Notes: generated by a model from the sequence alone, not told the origin. 64,000 bases of DNA from Lamellibrachia satsuma (GCA_033239005.1 BSQZ01000107.1:952501-1016500); one strand, 5' to 3'. Numbered from the stretch's first letter, positions 23,137-34,878 are shown. Made by a program: numbers and translations.

Positions 23137-23485
23137 ACTGACCATATTACCACACTGAGTAAAATAATAGAACAGTCAACTGAGGGGCAGTCACCTCTCT
23201 ATATTGATTTCATAGACTTCGAGAATGCTCTTGATAGTGTAGACGGAGACATCTATAAGCTGATGCATCATTAGACAATACCGGCAAAGTTTGTATCACA
23301 AATCCAGGAGATGTACGAAACTCCCCTGCCAAGTTATGCATAATGGGAAAATGTCTGATGTAAAACAGGAATGCATTGTAAAAGTGGCGAGCAGTGGACA
23401 TTCACTAAACAGTTGAATGACTTAGACTTTGCAGATGACATCTGACTACTATCACATGCAAACAAACATGCAAAAGAAGACCAGC
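22780..23485 (+). pseudogene. RTE-like reverse transcriptase relic (family 4), copy 1
   Basis: Plus-strand pieces: SRALEVLKNGKTPGPDGMPPEAL, DMLHHLFLKICEQEEVPK, KENGYIVKLAKKDYMGMCKNWRG, AYFQKDKLYTDHITTLSKIIEQ, SPLYIDFIDFENALDSVD, and after a deletion LNDLDFADDI with the catalytic FADD box. Family order is correct but frames are broken by several stops. The plus-strand RT runs across a minus-strand open frame that has no family match and is ignored. Confidence 0.78.
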
Positions 23486-23488
23486 CAG

Positions 23489-24550
23489 TTGACAATTGGC
23501 AGCCTCATTGCCGAAGTCATTTGTCACACTGATTTGTCACACTCAGTCAGTGTGGCAAATTGTCAGTACTATTGAGCCACAACTTCAGTTTTACGTAACA
23601 ATTTGTCTTGCCATCACATGTGTCACCTTAGTAGTACAAGGGATTCAAAATCACCAACAGTTATTTCACCGATATAGTGCAAAAAAATTACTAGTAACGT
23701 TGCTTTTGAGTGAAGTACTTAGATCAATGCAAGCCGGAAACATGTTTCTCAAAACAAGGCAGCGACAGAAATTGCCTAGAAAAATTAGCGTCGTCAGAAA
23801 GACTTGCTGTACGGTAATACACAATGTATTAAATATATAAACAAAATCATAAGGTCATTCGATTGTTTTCCTATAGTGATTATTATGATATTACACTTAT
23901 TATTGCATAATAAGTAAATAAACTGGTAGATTGTTGTGACTGTATTTAAAGTAAAATTATATTTATTGGAACTTTAATATATCTCCTTCTTTCAATATGT
24001 TAAGTTTGTTAAAAGCGGTTCTCTGTGTGTATTATGTATGTTTATGGTTATTACTTGCACTGCTTTTTAAACTTTTGTCATTCGATTTCCTTAATATCTC
24101 CAAGCCATTATGCAATTATTAGTATGTTATAATATTAGTGAGTTATATGAGAGCACTTCAATTTGTAAAGTTTACGTGAGCCTTGAATGGCAAAAGTCAA
24201 AGGTAGTATGTAGGTGCATTTGGTATGTTATTTCAGTGGAGGTTAGATAAAAGGATAGTTTCGAAGATGTGTGGGTTCACTCGATTTGTAATTTGTTGCT
24301 AAGCTCAGAAGAGGCTCAGTCTTATATGTTGATGAAACGAGAACACGGGAGTTACAACTGTCCTGATTTCTTTTGTAGAGATGGAACTACTTTTACAGGA
24401 GAACGAGAAGTTGTTATTCAGTAACCTCAAGAACATATCTCATAAAACCAACGGTGAGTGTTTAAGAGTAGACCATTATTCAAATGTTCACAAATTTTAC
24501 ATTTTGTATGATTGTAAAATAAATATTTACATATCCATATTAACAACTAC
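23489..24550. repeat. Duplicated block D1, copy 2
   Basis: Collinear with 21018-21951. Its right end was interrupted by the Penelope-like element, which begins at 24557 after the motif AACTACTAAATA. Confidence 0.85.
24379..24453 (+). CDS. Putative mini-exon, 75 bp, phase 1-1
   Basis: The acceptor GATTTCTTTTGTAG precedes 24379 and the donor ACG|GTGAGT follows 24453. Two leading bases, 24 codons and one trailing base. The peptide begins MELLLQENEKLLFSNLKNIS and ends HKTN, an amphipathic helix. It matches the exon at 21758 in the duplicated block and shares its phase class with the 63-bp exons at 39720, 41007 and 50322. No function can be given. Confidence 0.5.
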
Positions 24551-24775
24551 TAAATATTAAACATACTTACCTCTCAAGAAACTTAGTGTTCAATCTGTAT
24601 ATTTCAACTGCATCCCGCAGTTTTCTTCAGCAGTCTGAAGTTACGGATGTGTCACATGACCAATGTCATGTGACACAAGCTGGAGCAGGACTGGTGGGAG
24701 CTCCTGGTCAACATCTCGGTTCAGCGTAGGTTTCTCTCTGTGAATGTTAATCGCCTCCTTTATTTTCCTCCTGTG

Positions 24776-25045
24776 TCAGTTCTCCTCAAGGTCTAGATTT
24801 TTAACATCCTTCATAGAATAATGATGTCCTATGATCAGTTTGTGTTCACTTATAGCTGATAGGGGTTGGCGACAAGACAAGGGGTTGGCGACAAGGTATT
24901 CTTTAATTCTTTTGCCATGTGTTCTGGCTGTTTCTCCTATATAGTGATGGTCACATTCTAGGCATTGTATGTCATACCACCCCACTCTTTGCTGTTCTGT
25001 CTTTTGGGTGTACCAACAGTGACCTCAGGGTGTTGATATAGGCAG
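24776..25045 (-). pseudogene. GIY-YIG endonuclease domain of the Penelope-like element
   Basis: Minus strand: NTLRSLLVHPKDRTAKSGVV, then a two-base deletion, then YDIQCLECDHHYIGETARTH, GKRIKEYL and ISEHKLIIGHHYSMKDV. The paired tyrosine motifs of the GIY-YIG fold and the arginine of the GETxR stretch are visible, as is the Cys-rich CLEC insertion typical of Penelope-like endonucleases. This domain nicks the target for integration. Frame breakage shows that it is inactive. A short tandem duplication (GGGGTTGGCGACAAG) lies at 24866-24894. Confidence 0.82.
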
Positions 25046-25625
25046 AGCATAGTCTCGAAGAGACGATGCTGATGCGCCCCGTTGTCAACTGTGAAGTGAG
25101 GCTGGAGTAGCCTCTCCAGGGCGCAAGCCTGGGCAAGAGTGTACGAGATCCTGGGTTGCCCAGTCATCAGGATTCCTCTCTCGGCCTTACCAGTGGGATC
25201 CAAAGGAATGCCAAGCATGACGTTTGGCACCAGCTTGGCTGCAGGAGCTGCCGGAAAAGTGACAACGTGATCACCAGACCGTCTTCGGGGCTCCACTCCA
25301 GATTTGTGTAGGATTTACTCCCCTAGCCTTCCCCATGAGAGGGTATAGCCGCAAGGCAGCGGAGGTTTGAAATAAGAGTTTACCTTCTCCTAGACGGGCG
25401 ACCAGTCAAGGTTAACGAGCCCCATCTGCCCGAAGCTTCTGGTTTTAAGGCGCCAGATATCCGCCTTTGCCCCTTCTGTCAGTAAAAACAGTTCTGCCGC
25501 AAGAAGGCCTGGAGCTGGACTGGACTGTCAGAGGCTTTACGAGGCGCACGCCGTTGGGGCATTTTATAAGTAGTGAGAGCTTATCCTCACACACCCACCC
25601 CGGCTTAACAGTCTTGGAACCAGAT
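25039..25625. mobile_element. 587-bp GC-rich insertion with 8-bp target duplication
   Basis: TGTTGATA occurs at 25031-25038 and 25626-25633, and the Penelope-like coding sequence is continuous when the interval is removed. The insert is distinctly GC-richer than its host. It has no terminal inverted repeat and no coding domain I can identify, although one minus-strand frame is open for about 100 codons. I recognise blocks such as GACGGGCGACCAGTCAAGG but cannot assign a family. It could be a SINE or a LINE untranslated fragment. Confidence 0.7.
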
Positions 25626-25641
25626 TGTTGATAGGTTTGTT

Positions 25642-27360
25642 TTAAACTGGGATGTCATAAGACTTGAAAATCCTTGCTAATTGTTCTGATAGTTTACTAA
25701 TGTAGGGCAGCCCTATGGCATGTTGTCTTCTGCTGGTTTCTGTGGTGGTGTTCTCCTTCCTTCTCATTGGTTGCGTGGTGTTAAACATCCAAGTTTTGTA
25801 ACCGTTTGCTTTCAGCACTTTCTTGATATGATCCACCTCTATGCTCTTGTCCTCCTCTTCTGTTATCAGGTTTTCTGCCCTTTGGAGGAGTGTCCTGACC
25901 ACTGATCGTTTGTGTTCTAAGTGGTGATTAGAATCCCAGTTCAAATATTGGTCAGTGTGGGTTGCTTTCCGATATATCTTAACCTTGGTTGATCCATCAT
26001 CTTTCAGACATATACATGTGTCTAGAAAGGCTAACGCGTTGTCCTGTTCTGGTTCTACCGTGAACTTAATGTTCTCGTCCATTGAACTCAGATGGTGTGT
26101 GAAATGTTCTACTTCACTCTCTTGTAACACTGTGAATGTGTCATCTACCATATCTCAACCAGATGTCTGGAGGATGAGGTGCTTCTCTGATATCTCTTTC
26201 TTCAAAATGTTCCATGTATAGGTTTGCCACTATCGGAGAGACCGGTGAACCCATGGCTGCTCCCTTCTTCTGTTTGTAGAACACTCCATCATAAATGAAA
26301 TATGTGGTGTTCAGACATATTTCTAACAGTGTGATGATCTAGTTTACTGATAGTTCACATCTGTCTTTCAGTGTTGCATCCTGGTTTAGTCAGTCCTTAA
26401 TCACTGATACCGCCTCTGTCACCGGGATACTCGTGAACAGGGCTGTCACATCAAAGGACACCATTTTCCTCCCTGGTGGAACTTCCAACTCTTTGATCTT
26501 CTTTACAAACTGTGTGCTGTTTTTCACAAAATGTTCTGTTTTTCTAACTAGTGGGCTCAAAATGCTGGCTAGGAACTTTGCCGTCTTGTATGTAATGCTA
26601 CCTATACTTGATACTATAGGCCTTAATGGTACATTGTTCTTGTGGACCTTAGGCAATCCGTAGAATTTTGGGACTGCTTCTGATGAAGGGTAGATACTGT
26701 AGTATAGGGCATCTGAGATCGTCTTGGTTCTTTTCCACTCTTTCATGCTGTTGACTAGTTTACTTTTGTAAACTTTAGTGAGGTCCCTTTCCAATTTCTT
26801 GTAGGTGGTGTCATTTCCTACTAGCCCTGCAATCTTTGCGTCGTAATCTGTGGCCTTCATAATCACAGTTGGCGTTGCTCTACCCTTGTCTGCTGGTAGA
26901 ATTTTGATCGTCTTGTCGCTACGTAAAGTTTGAAGTGCTTTTTTCTCTTCCAGTGATATGTTGGATCTCTTCTCCTTGGCTTTGTGTCTCATCACAGCTT
27001 TAGCTACCTCACATCTCAACCCATCGGCCCTGTGTTTTTCTTTGATGTTCTTACATGCTAGTTCTGTTGTCGTTATCAGATCGTCTATGGGAAGGTTCTG
27101 TGGGGTAACCGCGAAATTTAACTCTTTCTTCAATAGACTGACTTCGCCATTGTCTAAATGTCTGTTCGCTAGATTAATGACCCACCTCTCTGTGATGTTG
27201 TCCAGGTCATCTAGTTGTGGACTGTCTGCTCCGTGTTGTTTGGATAACAGTTGATCATATTTTCGTTGTTGTCTTTCCCGCGTTACCTGGAAAGTGGTTT
27301 AGTGCGCATGCTCGATGAACGCTGTCGCTTCCTCCATTTCCGCTTCTGTTAGTTTTGTAT
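25642..27360 (-). pseudogene. Penelope-like reverse transcriptase
   Basis: Read from 27360: EAEMEEATAFIEHAH, RERQQRKYDQLLSK, ERWVINLANRHL, SLLKKELNFAVTP, then ILPADKGRATPTVIM, YGLPKVHKNNVPLRPIVSSI and KMVSFDVTALFTSIPV (catalytic aspartate). A frame break near 26390 and another two-base insertion at the catalytic YVDD box (about 26140-26150) lead to DDTFTVLQ, LAFLDTCI and the end IFKSYDIPV. The LPKVHK...LRPI motif is diagnostic for Penelope-like enzymes. It primes at exposed 3' ends. It is inactive through at least two frame breaks and a stop. Confidence 0.88.
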
Positions 27361-27552
27361 GTAGGTTCGCATCTACGGATGTGTCACATGACATTGGTCA
27401 TGTGACAAATCCGTAACTTCAGACTGCTGAAGAAGACTGCGGGATGCAGTTGAAATATACAGATCGAACACTAAGTTTCTTGAGAGGTAATTATGTTTAA
27501 TATTAATAACCAAGAAACCGGACCATCTATCCATTCAAAGAACTACTAAATA

Positions 27553-28318
27553 GGTTCATGCTGCTTACATAATAGTATTGTTGAGATAATATTGTAATTT
27601 CCCATTGAACTGGTAATCGTAACCATTTGGGAAGATGGATTTGAGGTATTGATCAAGCACTTTAAGAGAGAACTTGGTGATTGGTGATGTTCATTGCCTT
27701 ACTCGTAAGAGCTACATGTGGTCATTCACATAATTAAAATGCCTCAATTATCTTTACTTATCAATCTCAAATTTCATATAAACAAAAATATAATACTTCG
27801 TCTTAATCGTTATTGCTGTATTATATCGACTGTATTTAACATACAAGGAAAGACAAGCTAAACTATATCAATGACCTAGCAACACAGTCTAAATTGGCAG
27901 CATACAGAAGATACATTGAGGAACTATTATGAGGGCTCTTTCAACTAAAGGGAACACAAATAGTCCAAATCAGCGTAAAACTGTGTACCAGTTGTTTAAT
28001 TTGTGTTATTTCCCAATACTATAGATGATATTACATTAACCCTGACATTTTAGGAATATGACGTTACATATATACCGGTATTTCCTAAAAATTGGCTTCA
28101 AAGTTAAGCAATCTGGAGAGAACATTTCTTTAGCATGCAATGTACCAAATGACATGAGGTTTGTGTTAACTATTCTTATACATAATTGCACTAACTAATA
28201 AAACAATATAATACAATAAGGACAAATTCAGTTTCGCTGAACTCCTTGAGAACCCAAGTTCAGCTGCGTGTGAAAACCAAAGGGATACATAATCTCAGAT
28301 TGATCTATACTTTTTTTG
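27553..28318. other. No recognisable feature
   Basis: AT-rich, with stops in every frame and no repeat recognised. It separates the Penelope-like element from CR1 copy B. Confidence 0.3.
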
Positions 28319-29306
28319 TATTAGGACCTATATTATTCTTAATTTATATCAATGACTTGGACGACAGTATAACAAGTAACGTACTGAAATTTGCGGACGA
28401 CACAAAACTGTTTAGAAAGGTTAATACTGATGGTGATAAACAACATTTACAAAACGATCTAGACAGATTAGTGAAATGGTCTGAGAAATGGCAGATGCTG
28501 TTCAATTTTGGGAAATGTAAATGCCTACATACAGGACATGGGAACTTGAATGTAAACTATAAAATGGGAGCTACTGTTCTTGGTACTACTGTAAAAGAAA
28601 AGGACTTAGGAGTTACAATAAGCGCTGATATGAAAGTTTCAGAGCAGTGTGGTATTGCAGCTTCAAAGGGTAATCAAATTCTTGGATTGATTAGAAGAAA
28701 CATAACATACAAGGGAAAAAAGTTAATTATACCTCTTTATAAAGCAATAGGTAGACCTCATTTAGAATACTGTATACAAGCATGGAGACCATATCGTAAG
28801 AAGGATATAGATACGCTTGAACGCATACAAAGGAGAGCAACTAAAATGATTCCAGAACTTAGAGACCTTAGTTATGAAGAACGCCTGAAAGAATGTGGTT
28901 TAACAACTCTAGAGACAAGGAGGTTAAGAGGAGATCAGATTGAAGTTTTTAAGATATTGAATGGGTATGAAAATATTGATAGAAATATGTTTTTCTCACT
29001 CAAGAAGGATAGCAGAACTAGAGGACATGAGGTAAAATTAGTAAAGGATCAATGTAGATTGGACATCAGGAAGCACTCGTTCTCACAGAGGACAGTAAAT
29101 GAATGGAACAAACTGTCTACAGATTGTGTAACTGCTAGCAGCGTGAATATGTTTAAAAACAAGGTTGACACATATATCAGAAGGGCGGGTTATAAGTAGG
29201 TGAACATTGTTGGACTCTCGATAAGCCAATGGCTTCCTTGTCCACTTGCCATCTGGGCCTTTGGCTTGGATGGCAAATCTTGTTAAATCTTGTTAAATCT
29301 TTTTAA
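28319..29306 (+). mobile_element. CR1-type LINE, 5'-truncated (copy B)
   Basis: Begins within RT at GPILFLIYINDLDDSITS and is open to a stop at 29199: FADDTKLF, KWSEKWQMLFNFGKCKC, KEKDLGVTIS, RPHLEYCIQAW, RIQRRATKMIPELRDLSYEE, NEWNKL and the end RRAGYK. Then comes a short 3' region and the tail of AAATCTTGTT repeats. The coding frame is intact over about 295 codons and almost identical to copy C (only isolated substitutions such as Gly/Val before RPHLEYC). The insertion is therefore recent. The open frame upstream of 28319 is unrelated flank. Confidence 0.93.
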
Positions 29307-29513
29307 GTGACCAACAGTTGAATGAGGAGCTAAGGAGGATAAATGATGTCTTCAGATGATGTTGGAATGTTATTGTATTTCCTGCACACTTAACGCTAAC
29401 AATGAAGGAGTTCCACCGAGTTTGAGTGGCCCTAGTTCTGACATATGTATTAACTCTGGGATTGAAAGATATATCATTACCTTATGAACAAAGCTGCCTT
29501 TGTTTTCTTGCAG

Positions 29514-29576
29514 GAGTAAGCATCGAATGTAAATACTTATATGAACAGTTGCTTGATCCAAGAGCTATATTTCCAG
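29514..29576 (+). CDS. Putative mini-exon, 63 bp, phase 1-1
   Basis: The acceptor TGTTTTCTTGCAG precedes and a weak donor (CAG|GTTTAT) follows. Two leading bases, 20 codons and one trailing base: exactly the length and phase of the exons at 39720 and 41007. The peptide VSIECKYLYEQLLDPRAIFP shares only the LLD core with them. The weak donor lowers confidence. Confidence 0.3.
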
Positions 29577-29611
29577 GTTTATGCCCAATATTCTAAAACA
29601 CAGTCTTCCAA

Positions 29612-30771
29612 AAACATTGACAATCAGATAAAAGTTACACAACATTCTTAATTAACGTCACTATTGTTCAATCTTAACTAAATGCATTGATAAAACAGGC
29701 AAAAGGCATTGTTAATTTGTCAAAAATGTCGACCATAATTGTTAACTTATATTATAAAAGTAATGCCCATACGTTCTAGAGAGGACAGCTGTTTAACTCA
29801 TGGTATGCTAGTATGTAATTGTTCCACATTAAAACTATTAATTCTATAACAACATGGAATAACAATTACTAGATAAGATACTTAGTTTAATGAAAAGTGT
29901 AATATTTTATCTTATAGTTCATATTTCTTGCTTGCAATCTTCTTATGACATTGAAAACGAGAAGAAAATTATCTGAAATTCTGAACTAACCTCATTATTT
30001 TCCAGTATTAGCTAAATACATTGACACCATAGACAAAATACATTGCAATGTTTTACTGACATGTCAACAGAGCTGTAAATGTATTCAAAATGTTTGCCCT
30101 TAGTTGTAATATACGCTAAACGAATGTCCTCTCCAGAACATCGGATTTACACACATGTAGAACATTGTTATTTCCCAGTTTTCCATTACATAAGACATAT
30201 TATCCAGTTGTTGGAAATAAACTATGTACTCGATGGTCGCTCAACACTATGTAATTGTTTTTTAATAATACAGTTCAAACTATTTACTTTTTATCGTCTA
30301 GAGGATACTAACATGTCCACATAAAGTATATTTTAGCGAAGTTATAAATACATAACAGTGGAAAGAGCATACATACCAATAGCAGAAAGAGTATGAAATG
30401 TTAACATAACCTCACCTTTAAAAGTCAAAATAAGTAGAGCACTGGAGGTGTTAAAGAATGGAAAGACGCCAGGACCAGACGGCATGCCACCAGAGGCTCT
30501 GAAGACAGACCCAATAACAACAACATATATGTTGCACCACCTGTTTCTGAAGATCTGGGAGCAAGAGGAAGTCCCAAAATAAAAGAAAATGGATACCTTG
30601 TGAAACTGACAAAGAAAGATTACATGGGAATGTGCAAGAACTGGAGAGGATTTACACTCTTATCAGTACTAAGTAAAGTCTTCACACGCATAATTTTGGA
30701 CAGACTGTAAGGAGCACTGGATGAAAAGCTATGTGAAAGACAAGCTGATTTTCGAAAAGACAAATTATACA
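29612..30771. repeat. Duplicated block D2, copy 2
   Basis: Collinear with 21976-23136, same orientation. Includes the second RTE-like RT relic (30411-30771), truncated at the block edge. Confidence 0.88.
30411..30771 (+). pseudogene. RTE-like reverse transcriptase relic (family 4), copy 2
   Basis: Same segment as at 22780: VLKNGKTPGPDGMPPEAL, IWEQEEVPK, KKDYMGMCKNWRG, and the LCERQADFRKDKLYT part, here closer to the family consensus than in copy 1. Cut off at the right edge of the duplicated block. Confidence 0.78.
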
Positions 30772-30987
30772 CTAAGATATGTTTTATTACCAAGTAGCAA
30801 GTACAAGGAATTTGTAGTATTGTGGCGTTAGCACAAACATACACTCATACACCCAATAACACACGGACTAAACATTACATATCACCAATCGTAATACTAA
30901 AAACAGTTGAAACAAACGAGAGTTATATAATAGATTTAAAAAAAAATAGAAACCTGACATTGCAACTACCTGCTAGAGGCAAGACAT

Positions 30988-31170
30988 TTATGATGGCTCT
31001 CCGTTTAAAAATGTCAACGCTTGAGGATAGAAACTATTGTTGAATCTCATCATTTTAGTTTTTATGCAACGGTAGCGCTTACCGGAGGGAAGGAGTTCAA
31101 AGAGATGGTTGGCTGGATGACATGCGTCTTGTACAATACGCTTGGATTTACGCAAACTGCGGGATAGATA
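30988..31170 (-). pseudogene. L2-like LINE, C-terminal end (right part of the interrupted element)
   Basis: Reads YLSRSLRKSKRIVQDACHPA then NHLFELLPSGKRYRCIKT and FYPQALTFLNGE, the C-terminal end of L2/Maui-type LINE proteins. It continues the frame that breaks off at about 34881, where CR1 copy C was inserted. The neighbouring 30772-30987 is AT-rich and may be the 3' untranslated region. Confidence 0.8.
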
Positions 31171-31272
31171 AAGATTTAACAAGATTTAACAAGATTTGCC
31201 ATCCAAGCCAAAGGCCCAGATGGCAAGTGGACAAGGAAGCCATTGGCTTATCGAGAGTCCAACAATGTTCAC

Positions 31273-34121
31273 CTACTTATAACCCGCCCTCCTGATATAT
31301 GTGTCAACCTTGTTTTTAAACATATTCACGCTGCTAGCAGTTACACAATCTGTAGACAGTTTGTTCCATTCATTTATTGTCCTCTGTGAGAACGAGTGCT
31401 TCCTGATGTCCAATCTACATTGATCCTTTACTAATTTTACCTCATGTCCTCTAGTTCTGCTATCCTTCTTGAGTGAGAAAAACATATTTCTATCAATATT
31501 TTCATACCCATTCAATATCTTAAAAACTTCAATCTGATCTCCTCTTAACCTCCTTGTCTCTAGAGTTGTTAAACCACATTCTTTCAGGCGTTCTTCATAA
31601 CTAAGGTCTCTCAGTTCTGGAATCATTTTAGTTGCTCTCCTTTGTATGCGTTCAAGCGTATCTATATCCTTCTTACGATATGGTCTCCATGCTTGTATAC
31701 AGTATTCTAAATGAGGTCTAACTATTGCTTTATAAAGAGGTATAATTAACTTTTTTCCCTTATATGTTATGTTTCTTCTAATCAATCCAAGAATTTGATT
31801 ACCCTTTGAAGCTGCAATACCACACTGCTCTGAAACTTTCATATCAGCGCTTATTGTAACTCCTAAGTCCTTTTCTTTTACAGTAGTACCAAGAACAGTA
31901 GCTCCCATTTTATAGTTTACATTCAAGTTCCCATGTCCTGTATGTAGGCATTTACATTTCCCAAAATTGAACAGCATCTGCCATTTCTCAGACCATTTCA
32001 CTAATCTGTCTAGATCGTTTTGTAAATGTTGTTTATCACCATCAGTATTAACCTTTCTAAACAGTTTTGTGTCGTCCGCAAATTTCAGTACGTTACTTGT
32101 TATACTCTCGTCCAAGTCATTGATATAAATTAAGAATAATATAGGTCCTAATACTGATCCTTGAGGTACCCCACTCAAAACCGATTTCCAATTTGAAACT
32201 TCGCCATCTACTACAACTCGTTGTCTTCTGTCAGTCAGCCATTGTTCTATCCAGTCAGTTATGCTATCCCTGATACCATGGGCTTTTAATTTAAGTAGCA
32301 ATCTTTGATGTGGCACTTTGTCAAAAGCTTTCTGAAAATCTAAGTAGATAATATCTACTGGCGATCCCATGTCTATCCACTTAGTGATTTCTTCCAAAAA
32401 ACATAACATATTTGTTAAGCATGACCTCGCTTTAAGGAATCCATGTTGAGATGAATTTAATAATTTATGCTTAACGAGGAAGTCCACCATATGGTCTTTA
32501 ATTAACCTTTCTAATAATTTACAAATCACTGACGTTAAACTCATTGGTCTGTAATTCTCTGACTTATTTCTCGAACCCTTTTTAAATAATGGTATGATGT
32601 TTGCTTCTTTCCATTCAAACGGAACAACTCCCTCTTTTAATGACAAGTTGAATACTCTTGCAAGTGGTATACTGATTTGATCTACTGTTTCCATTAGTAA
32701 TTTTGGAGGAATCCCATCCACTCCCGGTGATTTGTTATCCTTCATTGCCTTTATTTTCCTAGCTACCAATTCTGGAGTTACAACTAACGGTCCTAAATAG
32801 TCAGATTTAGCCCCCTGAAATTTAGCATCAGCAACTGGTAATGAACTAATATCTTCTTTTGTAAACACTGAACTGAAGTAACCATTTAGGTCTTCCGCCA
32901 TTAAAAACCCCTGTGATATTATATTTCCAGCACTGTCTTCTAGAGGTCCAACCTTGTCTTGTACGTTTTGTTTACTCCTGACATATGCATAAAAACTCTT
33001 GCTGTCAGTTTTTATGTTACATGCCAGTTTTTGCTCATAGCTTCTTTTAGATTGTCTGATTTCAGTTGTAGCTGCATTAAGTGCCTCTTTGTATTTTGCA
33101 TAGTCTTCTTCCTTTCTGGTACGCCTATAAACCCTCCACATAGTTTGTTTTAGCATTATTTTTCTAATTGCCTCTTTTGACAAGTGTTTCTTTCTACACC
33201 GTTTTCCTTGTTTTCGGAAGGGAACAAATTTATCAATGATACTCTCAATTTCATATTTTAGAATATTCCAACATTCAATTGCGGTCTTATCCATCAGCAT
33301 GTTATTCCAATCTAGCTGTGCTAAGTATTTTCTCATATCTTTGTAGTTACCTTTGTGGAAGTTTCTCTTGTACGTTTTCTTATTTTTACTTTCTGATTTT
33401 ACATTGATGTCAAAATGTATTTGATTATGGTCACTATTACCCAATGGTTCAAATATTTTTACATTGTCCACTAATTCTTGTTGTGATGACAAAACTATAT
33501 CTAATACATTTTCTCCCTGGTTGGTTCTAGTACGTGCTGAGTAAGAAAGCTATCCTGGATTAAACATAGAAATTGTTGATCCTCAATCCCTGTGCTCTCT
33601 AGAGAATTCCATTGTATGTGTCCATGGTTAAAATCTCCCATTATGATACATTCCCCTTTACTAACTTCCTTTATAGCGTTTTTTATTTTTGTGTTGTCCT
33701 CTTCGTTTATGTTTGGACTTGTAAACTAATCCAATAGTTAATTTTGAATTTCCTGAAACAATTTTGCACCAAACAGCTTCATCGCAATCTGCTTCCTTTC
33801 TAGTTTTATTTCATAAGCCTGAATAGATTCTTTAACATATAAAATAACTCCCCCGCCCCTTCTTCCTATTCGATCTTTCCTAAACATTACGTATCCTGTC
33901 AGTCCTAATTCAGCATCTGTTATATCTATGTTAGCCCATGATTCAGTTATACCAATTATGTGAGGGTCAATATCTTCTACCATAATGTTTAATTCGTTTT
34001 TCTTATTTACTATGCTCCTTGCATTTAAACATACGCATCTATAACCTTTTTCAGAGATGATTTTCGGATGATTTGATATTGGTTTATCTGTGCTAGTGGC
34101 CTCTTGTTCTGCTTGAGACAC
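31273..34121 (-). pseudogene. CR1 ORF2: endonuclease and reverse transcriptase (copy C)
   Basis: Endonuclease motifs: VCLNARSIVNKKNEL, GITESWANIDI, then a frameshift near 33805, GDFNHGHIQW, a second shift near 33520, and SDHNQIHF. From 33492 the rest is open for 739 codons: NYRPMSLTSVICKLLER, YLDFQKAFDKVPHQRL, SGVPQGSVLGPILFLIYIND and the catalytic KFADDTKLF, then thumb and C-terminal domain. The endonuclease nicks target DNA and the RT primes on the nick. All RT catalytic residues are present, so loss of function rests on the two frameshifts. No in-frame ATG precedes the first endonuclease motif. Confidence 0.92.
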
Positions 34122-34143
34122 CTCTAGGTAACCCCCTGCACTT

Positions 34144-34878
34144 CTAGTTTAAAGAATGTTTACTTCCAAAAATATTTGTCATTGTACCCAAGTCGCTATC
34201 TACTGCTGCTGAAAGTTTGTCCGCGAATTCTGCCGCCCCCTTTCCACTTAAATGAAGCCCATCCTTCATGTACATATCAGCCCTCCCAACAAAACTTCCC
34301 CATAAATCCACAAATCCAACTTCCTCTTCCCTACACAGCCTCTGGACTAACATGTTAATTGCCATCCCCCGACAATTTCGATATTTATGACCCCTCCTGC
34401 CCATTACAGGTAAAATCCCTGACAGTATTACCTGCTCAACCCGCGTCTGTTTTAGTGTTCTGACCAACTGCCTATATTTCCTAACTATGGCAGTTGTACC
34501 CTCCCTCTCTACGTTATTTGTCCCTACATGTACTAAAACAGATCCACCCTTACCCGAGCCTACGATGTTTTTTACCCTCTCAGTTATCGCCTCTATTTTG
34601 GCTCCAGGCAAGCAGACCACCACATCATCTCCCTTGTTTAAGACTCTGTCGGTCTTCCTAACTATCGAATCCCCCACAAACACCCTCGCTCTCTTCCTCA
34701 CCCCCTCTATCACTGCTGCAGAATAACTCTTCCTTTCGATCCCCTCCATCACATTCTGTCCTGACCCCTTCCCTTCCGTCTCCCCCACTCCCTTCTCCTT
34801 CCCTCCTGTCTCCCCTACTCCCCTCTCCTTCACTCCGGTTGTTTTCCCTCCCGTCTCCCCCACTCCCTTCTCCTTCAC
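34144..34878 (-). pseudogene. CR1 ORF1, SGNH esterase part (copy C, 5' truncated)
   Basis: Open frame of 244 codons beginning in a GVGETGGK-type octapeptide repeat, followed by an SGNH/GDSL hydrolase domain: ARVFVGDSIVRK (nucleophile Ser in GDS), VLVHVGTNNVEREG (block III) and MKDGLHLSGKGAAEFA (catalytic Asp and His). An esterase domain in ORF1 is a known feature of the CR1 group. The N-terminal PHD finger is absent here because the insertion is truncated. The frame ends TTA AAC TAG, with the heptamer TTTAAAC in register. Confidence 0.9.

Larger units (their letters stand above)
24545..27552 (-). mobile_element. Penelope-like element with inverted termini and 12-bp target duplication
   Basis: The element body is 24557-27540. 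AACTACTAAATA is present at 24545-24556 and 27541-27552. Inverted terminal repeats of about 120 bp occupy 24557-24676 and 27382-27502, followed on the right by a 38-bp extra tail, an arrangement seen in Penelope-like elements. Each terminal repeat holds a hairpin (GTGTCACATGAC and its complement around a 4-base loop, 24649-24676; 11-bp arms at 27382-27407). The coding region is on the minus strand: N-terminal domain, RT, and GIY-YIG endonuclease, in several broken frames. A 587-bp foreign insertion splits it. Confidence 0.85.

Noticed and set aside
24557..24700. Hammerhead ribozyme in the Penelope-like terminus
   Set aside because: A strong stem is present, but no CTGATGA core with a matching GAAA and cleavage site could be placed.
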